A DNA stretch of 64,000 bases from Actinomadura madurae (lineage in GTDB: Bacteria > Actinomycetota > Actinomycetes > Streptosporangiales > Streptosporangiaceae): positions 124,001-188,000 of the forward strand of contig NZ_FOVH01000014.1 of NCBI RefSeq assembly GCF_900115095.1. The letters are read 5' to 3'. Below the pieces are notes generated by a model. That model saw nothing but the letters and a program-made list of their open reading frames with translations, did not search any database and had not been told where the DNA came from. Shown one piece after another: positions 48,851 to 57,039 of the stretch. Position 1 is the first letter of the stretch. Each line of letters opens with the position of its first letter. Both the position numbers and the translations under genes were made by a program.

Positions 48851-49720
48851 TCAGTACGTCGTGGTGACCGCGTCGCCGCGCCGGCTGGCGTGCCAGGGCA
48901 GCAGCAGCTTCTCCGCGATCTCGACGACGACGAACAGCACGACGCCGATGGCCGACATGACCAGCAGGCCGGCGAACAGCATCGGGGTGTCGAGGTTGCC
49001 GTTGGCCTGCAGGATCACGTAGCCGAGCCCCTCGTTGGCGCCGACGAACTCGCCGACGACGGCGCCGGTGACGGCGAGCGTGACCGCGACCTTCAGGCCG
49101 GAGAACAGGTGCGGGAGCGAGGCCGGCAGCCGGATCTTGGCGAACGTCGCCAGCGGGCTCGCGCCCATGGTGGCCGACAGCTGCAGCATCTCCGGGTCCA
49201 CCGCCTTCAGCCCGGCCACCATCGAGATCACCACCGGGAAGAACGCGATCAGCACCGCCACGACGATCTTGGGGCCGATGCCGAAGCCGAGCCACACCAC
49301 GAACAGCGGGGCGATCGCGATCTTAGGGATGACCTGCGCGAACAGCAGGATCGGGTAGAGGGTGCGCTCGACCGTCGCCGAGTAGACCATGATCACCGCG
49401 GCGAAGACCCCGATGAGCACCGCGAGCGCGAAGCCGATCAGGGTCTCGTACGTGGTGACCCAGGTGTGGTGCCAGATGTAGCCCCACTTGTCGGCCATCA
49501 GGCGCAGCGTCGCGCCGGGCGACGGGACGAGGTACGCCTCCACGATCTTGAAGGCGCTCACGGCCCACCAGGCCGCGAAGCAGGCGATCAGCAGCGCGAC
49601 GGGCCGCCACGACCGTTCCAGGCCGTCGCGGACCCGCTCGCCCACGCCGGGCCGGCCGCGTTCGACGACGCCCGCCGCGTCCGCCTGGGGCGTCGCGGCC
49701 GTCGTGCCCTGACTCACCAT
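48851..49720 (-). CDS. ABC transporter permease (SsuC/TauC type)
   Basis: A 289-residue permease with six predicted helices. The EAA-like cytoplasmic loop reads LQLSATMGASPLATFAKIRLPASLPHLFSGLK and contacts the ATPase. GGAGGAACCC precedes the ATG at 49720, so the start is well supported. It is the first gene of the six-gene operon (permease, binding protein, ATPase, Gfo/Idh, DUF993, isomerase), and its promoter region carries the tandem LacI operators shared with the divergent regulator. Confidence 0.94.
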   Translation of the reverse strand: MVSQGTTAATPQADAAGVVERGRPGVGERVRDGLERSWRPVALLIACFAAWWAVSAFKIVEAYLVPSPGATLRLMADKWGYIWHHTWVTTYETLIGFALAVLIGVFAAVIMVYSATVERTLYPILLFAQVIPKIAIAPLFVVWLGFGIGPKIVVAVLIAFFPVVISMVAGLKAVDPEMLQLSATMGASPLATFAKIRLPASLPHLFSGLKVAVTLAVTGAVVGEFVGANEGLGYVILQANGNLDTPMLFAGLLVMSAIGVVLFVVVEIAEKLLLPWHASRRGDAVTTTY

Positions 49721-49743
49721 GGGTTCCTCCGGGACGGTGGCTG

Positions 49744-49771
49744 GGAAAGCGCGTTCAGAAAGCGCTTTCTG
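49744..49771. promoter_or_regulatory. Tandem LacI-family operators in the divergent promoter
   Basis: GGAAAGCGCGTTC (49744-49756, imperfect) is followed by the perfect 16-base palindrome CAGAAAGCGCTTTCTG (49756-49771). The two centres are 13 bases apart, as at 42283-42308. Both the permease operon and the LacI gene could be repressed from here. Confidence 0.82.
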
Positions 49772-49861
49772 ATGTACCGTAAGAAGCGGCGCATGGCGCG
49801 GTCAAGAGGGTCTTCGCAGGAAACCCGCCGCGTGCACCCCGCGTCGACCGAGGGGGCGGTG

Positions 49862-50920
49862 ATGACGGAAGCGGCCGAGGAGCAGCGCGCCGGCGACCGG
49901 GCCTACGTGACCCTGCAGGACGTCGCGCGGGAGGCCGGCGTCTCGCTGGCCACCGCGTCCCGCGTCCTGAACGGGACCTCCCAGGTGCGCGCCGACCTCC
50001 GGGAACGCGTGCTCGCCGCTGCGGCGGAGCTCAGCTACACCCCGAACGCGCACGCGCAGGCGCTCGCCAGCTCGTCCAGCAAGTCCGTCGGCGTCATCTG
50101 CCACGACGTCAGCGACCCCTACTTCGCCGCCATCGCGCACGGCGTGATGCGCACCGCCGCCGAGCACGGGATGCTCGTGATGCTCGCCAGTACGTTCCGC
50201 GACCCGTCCCGCGAGGTCGAGTACGTGGCGATGCTCCGCGCCCAGCGGGCCCGCGCGATCCTGCTGATCGGCTCCGGCTTCGAGGACCGCGACTGGGAGC
50301 GCCTGATGGCCGCCGAGCTCGACCCCTACCAGCGCACCGGCGGGCGCGTCGCGGTCCTCAGCCGGCACCGGAGCCTCAAGGTGGACGCCGTCCTGCCGCA
50401 GAACCGGGAGGGCGCCGCCGCCCTCGCCCGCGCGCTGCTCGACCTCGGCCACCGCGACTTCGCCGTGCTGACCGGTCCCCGCGCGCTCACCACCGTCGCC
50501 GACCGGCTCGGCGGGTTCACCGACGCACTCGCCGACGCCGGCGTCCCCGTCCCGCCTGAGCGGATCGTCGAGGCGGCCTTCACCCGCGACGGCGGCTACG
50601 CGGCGGCGATCGAGCTGCTCCGCCGCGGGACCCGCCCGACCTGCGTGTTCGCCGTCACGGACGTGATGGCGATCGGCGCGCTCGCGGCGTTCCGCGACAA
50701 CGCGGTCTCCGTGCCGGGCGACATCTCCCTCGCCGGCTTCGACGACATCCCGATCGTCCGCGACCTGACCCCGCCGCTCACCACCGTCGCGCTCCCGCTG
50801 AACGCGATGGGGGAGCGCGTGATGGGACTGGCGCTGCGCGAGCCCGCCACCCGCCGGAGCCGCATCGAGCGCGTCGCCGGCGAGGTGGTGCTGCGCGCCA
50901 GCACGGCCCCGCCCAGCTGA
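49862..50920 (+). CDS. LacI-family transcriptional regulator
   Basis: A 352-residue repressor. The HTH (VTLQDVAREAGVSLATASRVLNGTSQVRADLRERVLAAAAELSYTPN) is of standard LacI form, with the hinge helix AHAQALASSSS. The ligand domain (VGVICHDVSDPYFAAIAHGVMRTAAEHG through SLAGFDDIPIVRDLTPPLTTVALPL) is a periplasmic-binding fold. GAGGGGG precedes the ATG. It diverges from the ABC operon and, by operator sequence, is expected to bind the sites at 49744-49771 and 42283-42308. The inducer is unknown; the enzymes suggest a sugar or sugar acid. Confidence 0.94.
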   Translation: MTEAAEEQRAGDRAYVTLQDVAREAGVSLATASRVLNGTSQVRADLRERVLAAAAELSYTPNAHAQALASSSSKSVGVICHDVSDPYFAAIAHGVMRTAAEHGMLVMLASTFRDPSREVEYVAMLRAQRARAILLIGSGFEDRDWERLMAAELDPYQRTGGRVAVLSRHRSLKVDAVLPQNREGAAALARALLDLGHRDFAVLTGPRALTTVADRLGGFTDALADAGVPVPPERIVEAAFTRDGGYAAAIELLRRGTRPTCVFAVTDVMAIGALAAFRDNAVSVPGDISLAGFDDIPIVRDLTPPLTTVALPLNAMGERVMGLALREPATRRSRIERVAGEVVLRASTAPPS

Positions 50921-51010
50921 CCTCGCGGCGCGCCCGCCGTCCCGCCGTCCAGGGACGCCGCCCAGGCTGTTCCCGGTGACAGGGCGCGCCGCCACCTTCC
51001 GGAGGGTGCG

Positions 51011-52135
51011 ATGAAGATCGAACGGGTCGAGACGTTCTGCGTGGCGCTGCCGACGCGGCGGTCGTTCGGCGTGTCCGGCGGCGCGGTCGCCGTGGCCGGG
51101 CGGCCCAGCCTGCGCGTCCTGGTCAAGGTCAGCGCGGACGGCGCGCACGGCTGGGGCGAGGCGACCCCCATCCCGGCCTGGACGTACGAGACCGCCGAGT
51201 CGATCGTCACCACGATCGACCGCTACCTCGCCCCCGTCCTGACCGGCCGTCCCGCCTGGGACCTGGACGGCGCCACGACCGCCTTCGACCGGGCCGTCAA
51301 CCGCGGCTTCAGCATCGGCGCGCCGCTGGCCAAGAGCGCCGTGGACGTCGCCCTCCACGACCTGCTGGGTCGCGCCGCCGGCGTCCCGCTCGGCATGATG
51401 TGGGGCGCGCGGCGCCGCGAGACGATCGACCTGGCCTGGATCGTGTCCGGCCAGTCGCCGGACGAGGTGGCCGACAGCGTCGCCGAGGGCCGCGACCTCG
51501 GGTACGGCGCCTTCAAGGTCAAGATCGGCCTGCACGCCGACGACGCGGCCGTGGTCGAGGCCGTCCGCCTGCACGCGGGCGACGACGCCGACCTCTGGGT
51601 GGACGCCAACCAGGGCTACACGGTCAGCGGCGCCCTGCGCATGGCGCGGCGCCTGGAGGACCTCGGCGTCACGGCGTTCGAGCAGCCCCTCCCGGCCAAC
51701 GACATCGCCGGGCTGCGCCGCCTCCGCGACACCTGCCCGATCCCCGTCGCGCTGGACGAGAGCCTCCGGCACCCGTCCGACCTGGCCACGTTCGTCCGCC
51801 TCGAAGCGGTCGACATCGCCATCGCGAAGGTCCAGCGCACCGGCGGCCTCACGCTCTCGCGCCGCCTCTGCTCGCTCGCCGAGGACGCGGGCGTCTCCCT
51901 GATGGGCTCCGGCCTCACCGACTCCGACCTGGGCCTCGCCGCGTCCCTGCACCTCTTCGCGGCGCACGGCCTGGACACCCCGGTCGACCTGAACGGCCGG
52001 CAGTTCATCGAGTCGCCGTACGCGGGCCCGACGGTGCGGGTCTCGAAGGGCACGGCCGAGGTCCCGTCCGGTCCGGGCCTGGGCGTCGAGGTGGACGAGA
52101 AGACCGTCCGCGACCTGGCGGTCTCCGTCCTCTGA
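51011..52135 (+). CDS. Enolase-superfamily enzyme (mandelate racemase / muconate-lactonising type)
   Basis: A 374-residue enzyme with an N-terminal capping domain and a TIM barrel. The barrel has the base motif KVKIG (Lys169 and Lys171), metal ligands Asp198 (WVDANQGY), Glu224 (FEQPLP) and Asp249/Glu250 (LDESL), and a second catalytic Lys273 (IAKVQRTGG). The KxK plus Lys arrangement marks the muconate cycloisomerase/dipeptide epimerase subgroup. It stands 90 bases downstream of the LacI gene on the same strand and may belong to its locus. GGAGGGTGCG precedes the ATG. Confidence 0.92.
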   Translation: MKIERVETFCVALPTRRSFGVSGGAVAVAGRPSLRVLVKVSADGAHGWGEATPIPAWTYETAESIVTTIDRYLAPVLTGRPAWDLDGATTAFDRAVNRGFSIGAPLAKSAVDVALHDLLGRAAGVPLGMMWGARRRETIDLAWIVSGQSPDEVADSVAEGRDLGYGAFKVKIGLHADDAAVVEAVRLHAGDDADLWVDANQGYTVSGALRMARRLEDLGVTAFEQPLPANDIAGLRRLRDTCPIPVALDESLRHPSDLATFVRLEAVDIAIAKVQRTGGLTLSRRLCSLAEDAGVSLMGSGLTDSDLGLAASLHLFAAHGLDTPVDLNGRQFIESPYAGPTVRVSKGTAEVPSGPGLGVEVDEKTVRDLAVSVL

Positions 52136-52145
52136 GAACGAAAGA

Positions 52146-52169
52146 ACCCGCCCGGAGCTCCGGGCGGGT
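52146..52169. terminator. Bidirectional terminator (perfect 24-base palindrome)
   Basis: ACCCGCCCGGAG and its exact complement form a 12-bp palindrome, flanked on the reverse strand by a T-rich stretch (TTCTTTCGTTC). It lies between the enolase-type gene and the small reverse-strand gene and should end both. Confidence 0.88.
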
Positions 52170-52181
52170 CCTCATCTATCG

Positions 52182-52310
52182 TCAGCGCGCGGCGATCTCG
52201 TCCGTGGTCGCCTCGGTCTCCGCGGAACGTTCGGAGTCCGCATCCGCCGGGCGCCGCTCGGGCCACGCGACGATCTGGGTGCGACGGGGGTTCGCCAGGG
52301 CCTTGTCCAT
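52182..52310 (-). CDS. Small hydrophilic protein (42 residues)
   Basis: An ATG at 52310 is preceded by AGGAGG (reverse strand of 52323-52328) at 12 bases. It opens a 42-codon frame (MDKALANPRRTQIVAWPERR, then an acidic Ser/Thr/Glu-rich half ending DEIAAR). A perfect terminator palindrome begins 13 bases past the stop. The half-basic, half-acidic layout with one Trp is not a family that I recognise. It might be a peptide precursor, an antitoxin-like protein or a regulator; no modifying enzyme gene lies nearby. Coding is likely but not proven. Confidence 0.5.
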   Translation of the reverse strand: MDKALANPRRTQIVAWPERRPADADSERSAETEATTDEIAAR

Positions 52311-52504
52311 TGTTACCGCTGTCCTCCTGTTCGGGCCGGGCCGAATTAGACAATGGTCCCGACGTCCAGCCCGCTTTCGCAAAATGGTCTAGACCGCACC
52401 CTCTGACCAGGGCCGCGGCACTTCTCCCAACAACGCCGGTCGATCTGCCATTCCCCTCCGAAACCCGCTGGCCGGACACGTCCACCGGCTGGCACCCTCG
52501 TCCC

Positions 52505-53032
52505 ATGGACGTCGCCGAGCTGTCCCGCCTCCAGAACGAGGGCACGCGCCTGAAGTTCCTGTTCTTCTGGGGCCACCGGACCCCCGGACCCGGCTATCTC
52601 AGCCAGTGGTGGCCGTCCCCCTTCACCGTCGACGGCACCACCTACGCCACCGCCGAGCACTACATGATGGCCGGAAAGGCCCGCCTCTTCGGCGACGAGG
52701 AAACGGCCGCCGCGATCATCGCGGCGTCCCATCCGCGCCGCGCCAAGGACCTCGGCCGCCGCGTCCGCGATTTCGACGAGCAGACCTGGCAGGACCATCG
52801 TGTGGCGATCGTCACGAAAGGCAACGAGGCCAAGTTCGCGCAGAACAAGGAACTTCGCGATTACCTCCTCGGCACCCACGCCCGCATCCTCGTCGAGGCG
52901 AGTCCTTTGGACCGCGTCTGGGGCATCGGCCTGGCCGCCACCGACCCCCGCGCCGAAGACGTCTCAGCCTGGCAGGGCGAGAACCTCCTCGGCTTCGCCC
53001 TGATGACCGCCCGCGCCACCCTGGCCTCGTAG
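52505..53032 (+). CDS. NADAR-family protein (YbiA-like)
   Basis: A 175-residue protein of the NADAR family, which hydrolyses ADP-ribose-linked N-glycosidic bonds or riboflavin-pathway intermediates. FLFFWGH, the family block TTYATAEHYMMAGKARLFGD, RRVRDFDEQTWQDHRVAIVTKGNEAKFAQN and LDRVWGIGLAATDP, NLLGFALM are all in order. It is a single gene. The 190 bases upstream belong mainly to the promoter and leader of the divergent small protein. Confidence 0.92.
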   Translation: MDVAELSRLQNEGTRLKFLFFWGHRTPGPGYLSQWWPSPFTVDGTTYATAEHYMMAGKARLFGDEETAAAIIAASHPRRAKDLGRRVRDFDEQTWQDHRVAIVTKGNEAKFAQNKELRDYLLGTHARILVEASPLDRVWGIGLAATDPRAEDVSAWQGENLLGFALMTARATLAS

Positions 53033-53065
53033 CCCGGGCAGCGCGGCCGCGTCGTTCGTCGTCCC

Positions 53066-53983
53066 CTAGGGCTTCCCCGGTACTGGCGGAGCCGCGGGCG
53101 TCCCGGCGGGCTCGGTAGGCTCGGGGCCTGCGAAGAGGAGGACCTGGTTCTTGGCCCAGGGGACCGCGTCGTGCACGTACCAAGTGGCCGGGACCTGGCC
53201 AGGAAGCATCTTCTTGCTCACGTTGCCGTCCATGACGCGGTATTCGGGGACCGTGACGTTCCGCTTCTTCAAGGCGGCCAGCACTTCGCCGACGCGGTGG
53301 CCCCGGAAGGTCATGCCGTGCATGGCCTCGCCCGGCGCGGTCACGGGGGCGCTGCTGGAGTACTGCTCGCCCGGACGGGCCGCCCGGCCGAAGGTGATGT
53401 CGGCGGTGCCCTGGTAGCCGGTGCGGATCCGGACGCCGACCGGGCAGACGTCGCCTCCGCCGCCGGTCTCGCACCCGCCCATGGCGGTGATCGTCCTGAT
53501 GTCGTCCTCGGTCGTGCCCTCGCTCGTGCTCATCGCGATCACCGTGCCGACGATCGACGGGGACGCCGGCACCAGGGACAGCCTGACCTTGAGGCCGTGC
53601 TCGGCGAACTCGGCCTGGTACCGCTTCGGGTCGGCCAGCGGGTCGCGGACCCGCACGTCGATGTGGTCGCCCTTCCGCGTGAAGGACAGCGCCGCCACGA
53701 GAGCGGTACGAGGGCTCGCGGTCGTGGTGCCGACCGGCGGGCGCCGCGTCCCGTCGTCCCGGACGATCACGGCCACGGCCGCGCAGGCCAGGCCCGCCGT
53801 CGCCAGCGGGAGGCCGATGAGAAGGACCGGCGAGCGCCGCCGCCTACGCCGCTCGGGCGCGACGGCGGTGGCGGTGATGCGGTCGGACAGGGCGGCCGCC
53901 GCGTCCTCGGGCAGCAGTTCCCCGGCCCGCTGGTCGGTGACGGTGGCGAGCCCGCCGATCAGCGTGTCGATCTCGCGGTTCAT
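53066..53983 (-). CDS. Membrane-anchored anti-sigma-like protein
   Basis: A 305-residue protein. About 45 cytosolic residues (MNREIDTLIGGLATVTDQRAGELLPEDAAAALSDRI) and a basic patch RRRRR precede one membrane helix (PVLLIGLPLATAGLACAAVAVIV). An external domain of about 220 residues follows, with two cysteines in GGCETGGGGDVCP. Its ATG overlaps the ECF sigma gene's stop (ATGA), the standard arrangement of a sigma factor with its membrane regulator. No zinc-binding HxxxCxxC motif is present, so it is not a ZAS-type anti-sigma factor; the role is inferred from operon position. Confidence 0.78.
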   Translation of the reverse strand: MNREIDTLIGGLATVTDQRAGELLPEDAAAALSDRITATAVAPERRRRRRSPVLLIGLPLATAGLACAAVAVIVRDDGTRRPPVGTTTASPRTALVAALSFTRKGDHIDVRVRDPLADPKRYQAEFAEHGLKVRLSLVPASPSIVGTVIAMSTSEGTTEDDIRTITAMGGCETGGGGDVCPVGVRIRTGYQGTADITFGRAARPGEQYSSSAPVTAPGEAMHGMTFRGHRVGEVLAALKKRNVTVPEYRVMDGNVSKKMLPGQVPATWYVHDAVPWAKNQVLLFAGPEPTEPAGTPAAPPVPGKP

Positions 53984-54582
53984 GTGTGCTCTCCGTTCGG
54001 GATCCGCACGGCGGCGGGCAGGGAAGGGCCGGGGCTCTCGGCGTCCAGGCGCGCCAGGGCGCGCGCGAACCGGCGGCGGGCGCGGTGCAGGCGGATCCGC
54101 AGCGCGTTGCGGGAGCAGCCGAGGACGGTCGCGATCTCGGCGTGGTCGAGCCCTTCCCAGCCGACCAGGGACAGCAGTTCGCGGTCCAGCTCGGGCAGGC
54201 TCCGGAAGGCGGCGGCGACGCCGGTGAGGTCGTTCCCTGCCGCGTCCTGGACGGGCGCGGCGGCGCGGAGCCGGGAACCGAGGTCGGCGGCCAGCGCGGA
54301 CCGGCGGCGCTCGCCGCGGTGGTAGTTGGCGAGGACGCGGCGGGCCACCCCGTACAGCCACAGCCGCGCCTGGTCGCCCGGCGGGATGTCGTCGAGCCGC
54401 CGCCAGGCGGTCAGGAACGTCTCCGCCAGGACGTCGGCCGCGTCCTGCGGATCGGTGGTGCGCCGCAGCGCGTACCCGAGGAGCCGGGCGCGGTTGGCAG
54501 CGTAGATCTCCTCGAAGCGGTGCCGTCTCTCATCGGGCAGGGACTCCTCCGCGGGGGATGGCAAGCCATCTCCTCTCCTCAC
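53980..54582 (-). CDS. ECF-type RNA polymerase sigma factor
   Basis: A sigma factor of about 200 residues. Region 2 (FEEIYAANRARLLGYALRRTTDPQDAADVLAETFLTAWRRLDDIP) and region 4 (LPELDRELLSLVGWEGLDHAEIATVLGCSRNALRIRLHRARRRF) are intact. GTG at 54582 is the first start; the purine-rich AGGAGAGGAG lies inside the first codons, so an in-frame TTG at 54564 is a real alternative. It leads directly into the anti-sigma-like gene. The signal it answers is unknown. Confidence 0.9.
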   Translation of the reverse strand: MRRGDGLPSPAEESLPDERRHRFEEIYAANRARLLGYALRRTTDPQDAADVLAETFLTAWRRLDDIPPGDQARLWLYGVARRVLANYHRGERRRSALAADLGSRLRAAAPVQDAAGNDLTGVAAAFRSLPELDRELLSLVGWEGLDHAEIATVLGCSRNALRIRLHRARRRFARALARLDAESPGPSLPAAVRIPNGEHT

Positions 54583-54978
54583 GCGCCGCGAGGCGCGAGC
54601 GAATCAACCGGACGCACCCCACATGTCCGCACACCCCCCAGCATTTCGAGAGAACCGAGCACCGCAGAATCCGCCCACCCGTCCAGGCCCCCTCGCCACA
54701 TCCGGACGCGCACGGAGCCGCACGGACGCGGACTTGGCGGCGGGCGCGGTGGCCGGGGGCGCTGGCGGTGGCGGTGGCGGTTGGAACCGTCCCCGGCGTG
54801 GGGGAGTCGTCACCGTTGCACCCCGGACTACTGCCCCACCTGGCACACCCGTGGAGCGCAACGAGACGGCGGCGCTACGAGGCCACGCCACATCCTGTGG
54901 TCACCAGCCTGATCCCCGACGGCACCCGCGCCGCCTCGATCTTGCGGAAAGTCGACACCCCGCCGGGTGCCTGGCCGT
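54583..54978. other. 396-bp spacer upstream of the ECF sigma gene
   Basis: The interval between the sigma gene and the end of the cyclase-like gene holds no convincing gene. It contains a short GGCGGT-rich tract near 54756-54781. The forward frame that ends at 54998 has codon-like GC bias over its last 35 codons (VVTSLIPDGTRAASILRKVD), so a decayed gene end is possible. Promoter elements of the sigma gene should lie here, but I could not identify them. Confidence 0.35.
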
Positions 54979-57039
54979 TCACGGCCGCCGGCGAGTAGCC
55001 GGCAGGGCGTCGTCGTCCGTGGTGGTGTCGAGACCATAGAGGCGGATCCAGCCTTCGAGGTAGGTCCCCTTGACCCGGCATGTGACCCGCTCGTACTCGG
55101 AGGCGTGCATGTGGTCGGGGACGACCACCTCGTCGTAGAGGGGCCGGGACGCGATGACGCCGAGGTCGGCGCCGGTCGTGGTGAGCCGGTCCTTCAGCGG
55201 CGGGGCGTCGAGCAGCCGGGCCGCCGTGATGATGGATGATCCGGACATGCCGGGCGGATCGGGCATCGCTCGGCCGACGTGCACCGCGACCCTGAGCTGG
55301 ATGCGGAGGGCTCCGCTCGACTCGCCGTTGTGCCGTCCCAGCCGCGCGGCGAGCGAGCTCAGCATCGGGTCGATCACGGCGGCGGGTACCTCGGTGGGGA
55401 CGATGATGAGCGCGCCGTCGCCGCGGTCCTCGATGTGGGAGGCGTCCCAAGGGATGGCGGCGTCCTCGAACGCCTTCTTGAGGGCTCGGTACATGGCGCG
55501 GCGTAGATCGATGCGGACGACGTCGCTTTCGAATGAGCTGAAGCCCACGATGTCGGTGAAGAGGATGGTGCAGTTCGAGCCTGACCAGGGTGACCTGGCC
55601 TGGCTCGGCGAGTTGGTCGGCCTGGGCTGGGGCGGCCCGTTCTCGGACGGGTCGGTGCGCTGATCCGGCAGCGTGCTGGGAGCCGGGTGTGCCGCCGGGT
55701 CACCGATCGGCATCGGGTGAGGGATGGCGAAGCCCCGCGGCGCGTCATGCGCGGCTGGAGTGCGGTTCATCAACATCCGGTCGTACATCTCGTGTTCCAG
55801 GACGGCCACGACGCGCGGGTGGTCGCTGAGGTAGGCGACGAACTCCTGCGTGGACAGGAGCAGGGCGTGCAGCGTGTCCATCGCGACGACGGTGGCCGAG
55901 CGGCGGCGCAGCATCAGCGCGGCACGTTCGCCCAGGATGTCGCCGGGGCCGCGGATGGCGATGATCCGCTCGCGGCCGTCCCGCTCGACGCTGACCCGAG
56001 CCGAGCCCGACTTGATCACGATGATGTGGTCGGCGGACTGGCCCTCGGCCCACAGCACCGCGCCGACCGGGTGCACGACCTCCCGCGCGGACGCGAAGAG
56101 CGCGTCCTGCTCCGGGAGGGTGAGCTGCTCCAAGAAGCCTGGTTTCGGGGCATGAGCGAAGCCAGGTGTCGGCGATGGGCCGATGTCGGAGTTCTGTCGG
56201 CCCGTTGTCGCGGCGTCGGGCCGTGGACGCTGTGCGGCACTCATCCAGTCGGTCAACCGGCCGAGTTCGGCTTGGACGTCGTAGCTGGGGGGATTCTGCT
56301 GTGCCTGCTCCAGAACCCGCCGGTACAGTTCTGCGCCCCGCTCGTCGAAGGGCTCATCGGCACTCACCGGGGCCGCGGAAGCCTCGGCGGCGTGCAGGTC
56401 GCTGCCCCGTGTGTTCTCGTCGGTGCCCTTGCCGGGGAGGTAGATGTGGCCGCGGTAGACGGTGTTTTCGACAACCGTACGAATGGGGCGGAACTGCTCT
56501 GGAGGCAGTGCGCACAAGCCACTGCGGACCACGTTGCGGAAAATCAGATCGGACACGATCAGCGCGACGTTCCGCTCCGGATGGACACGCAGGTACCTGC
56601 GAAGCGGACGGGAGCTGAGCAGCCGTTGGACGACCACGTCCGCGGCGGGGCCGAGAGATGCGTCCGATGTCAAGATCTGCGGGCCGCAGTGGAGTGCGAG
56701 CCGTACGCGCGGCGAACCGGACGCGCCGGCGTCCTTGCGCATCGCCGCCAGTGTCCGTTCGAGGGCGGGAGCGAACCGGCCGACGACGGTGACAATGTCG
56801 ACGTCGTGCGGCAGCACTGTCGGCTGGCCGTCACCGTTGACCTGCTGCAGCCACCGGCCTCTTTCGAGCTCGGCGTCTTCGGCCGCGGTCTCCATCGCGT
56901 TCAGCAGCGTCTGTTGCGCCTTGAGTTGCTGGCGCGGCCCCCTGGCGCTGTACCCCTCGATGTCGACCGCGAGCAGCGTCCGAAAACTCGAGCGCACAGG
57001 CGGGGCGGCGGGCTCGATACGGGATTCGATACTGCTCAT
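54979..57039 (-). CDS. Cyclase-like / cyclic-nucleotide-binding / cyclase-like multidomain protein
   Basis: A 686-residue soluble protein. The N-terminal domain (about 18-200) resembles a class III nucleotidyl cyclase, with LLAVDIEGYS and VNGDGQ in the positions of the two metal aspartates. A central CNB domain has an intact pocket (GDILGERAALMLRRRSATVVAMD with Glu and Arg). A second cyclase-like domain at the C-terminus reads CTILFTDIVGFSSFES and HIEDRGDGALIIVP, again with both metal aspartates. The purine-binding residues are not obvious, so activity is uncertain. ATG at 57039 overlaps the sigma gene's stop (ATGA) and follows a purine-rich ribosome site, so it is preferred over ATG 57060. 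Confidence 0.85.
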   Translation of the reverse strand: MSSIESRIEPAAPPVRSSFRTLLAVDIEGYSARGPRQQLKAQQTLLNAMETAAEDAELERGRWLQQVNGDGQPTVLPHDVDIVTVVGRFAPALERTLAAMRKDAGASGSPRVRLALHCGPQILTSDASLGPAADVVVQRLLSSRPLRRYLRVHPERNVALIVSDLIFRNVVRSGLCALPPEQFRPIRTVVENTVYRGHIYLPGKGTDENTRGSDLHAAEASAAPVSADEPFDERGAELYRRVLEQAQQNPPSYDVQAELGRLTDWMSAAQRPRPDAATTGRQNSDIGPSPTPGFAHAPKPGFLEQLTLPEQDALFASAREVVHPVGAVLWAEGQSADHIIVIKSGSARVSVERDGRERIIAIRGPGDILGERAALMLRRRSATVVAMDTLHALLLSTQEFVAYLSDHPRVVAVLEHEMYDRMLMNRTPAAHDAPRGFAIPHPMPIGDPAAHPAPSTLPDQRTDPSENGPPQPRPTNSPSQARSPWSGSNCTILFTDIVGFSSFESDVVRIDLRRAMYRALKKAFEDAAIPWDASHIEDRGDGALIIVPTEVPAAVIDPMLSSLAARLGRHNGESSGALRIQLRVAVHVGRAMPDPPGMSGSSIITAARLLDAPPLKDRLTTTGADLGVIASRPLYDEVVVPDHMHASEYERVTCRVKGTYLEGWIRLYGLDTTTDDDALPATRRRP

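Noticed and set aside
54558..54998. A 146-codon forward gene between the two sigma loci
   Set aside because: It overlaps the start of the sigma gene and the end of the cyclase-like gene and has no convincing start or family; at most its 3' end is a remnant.
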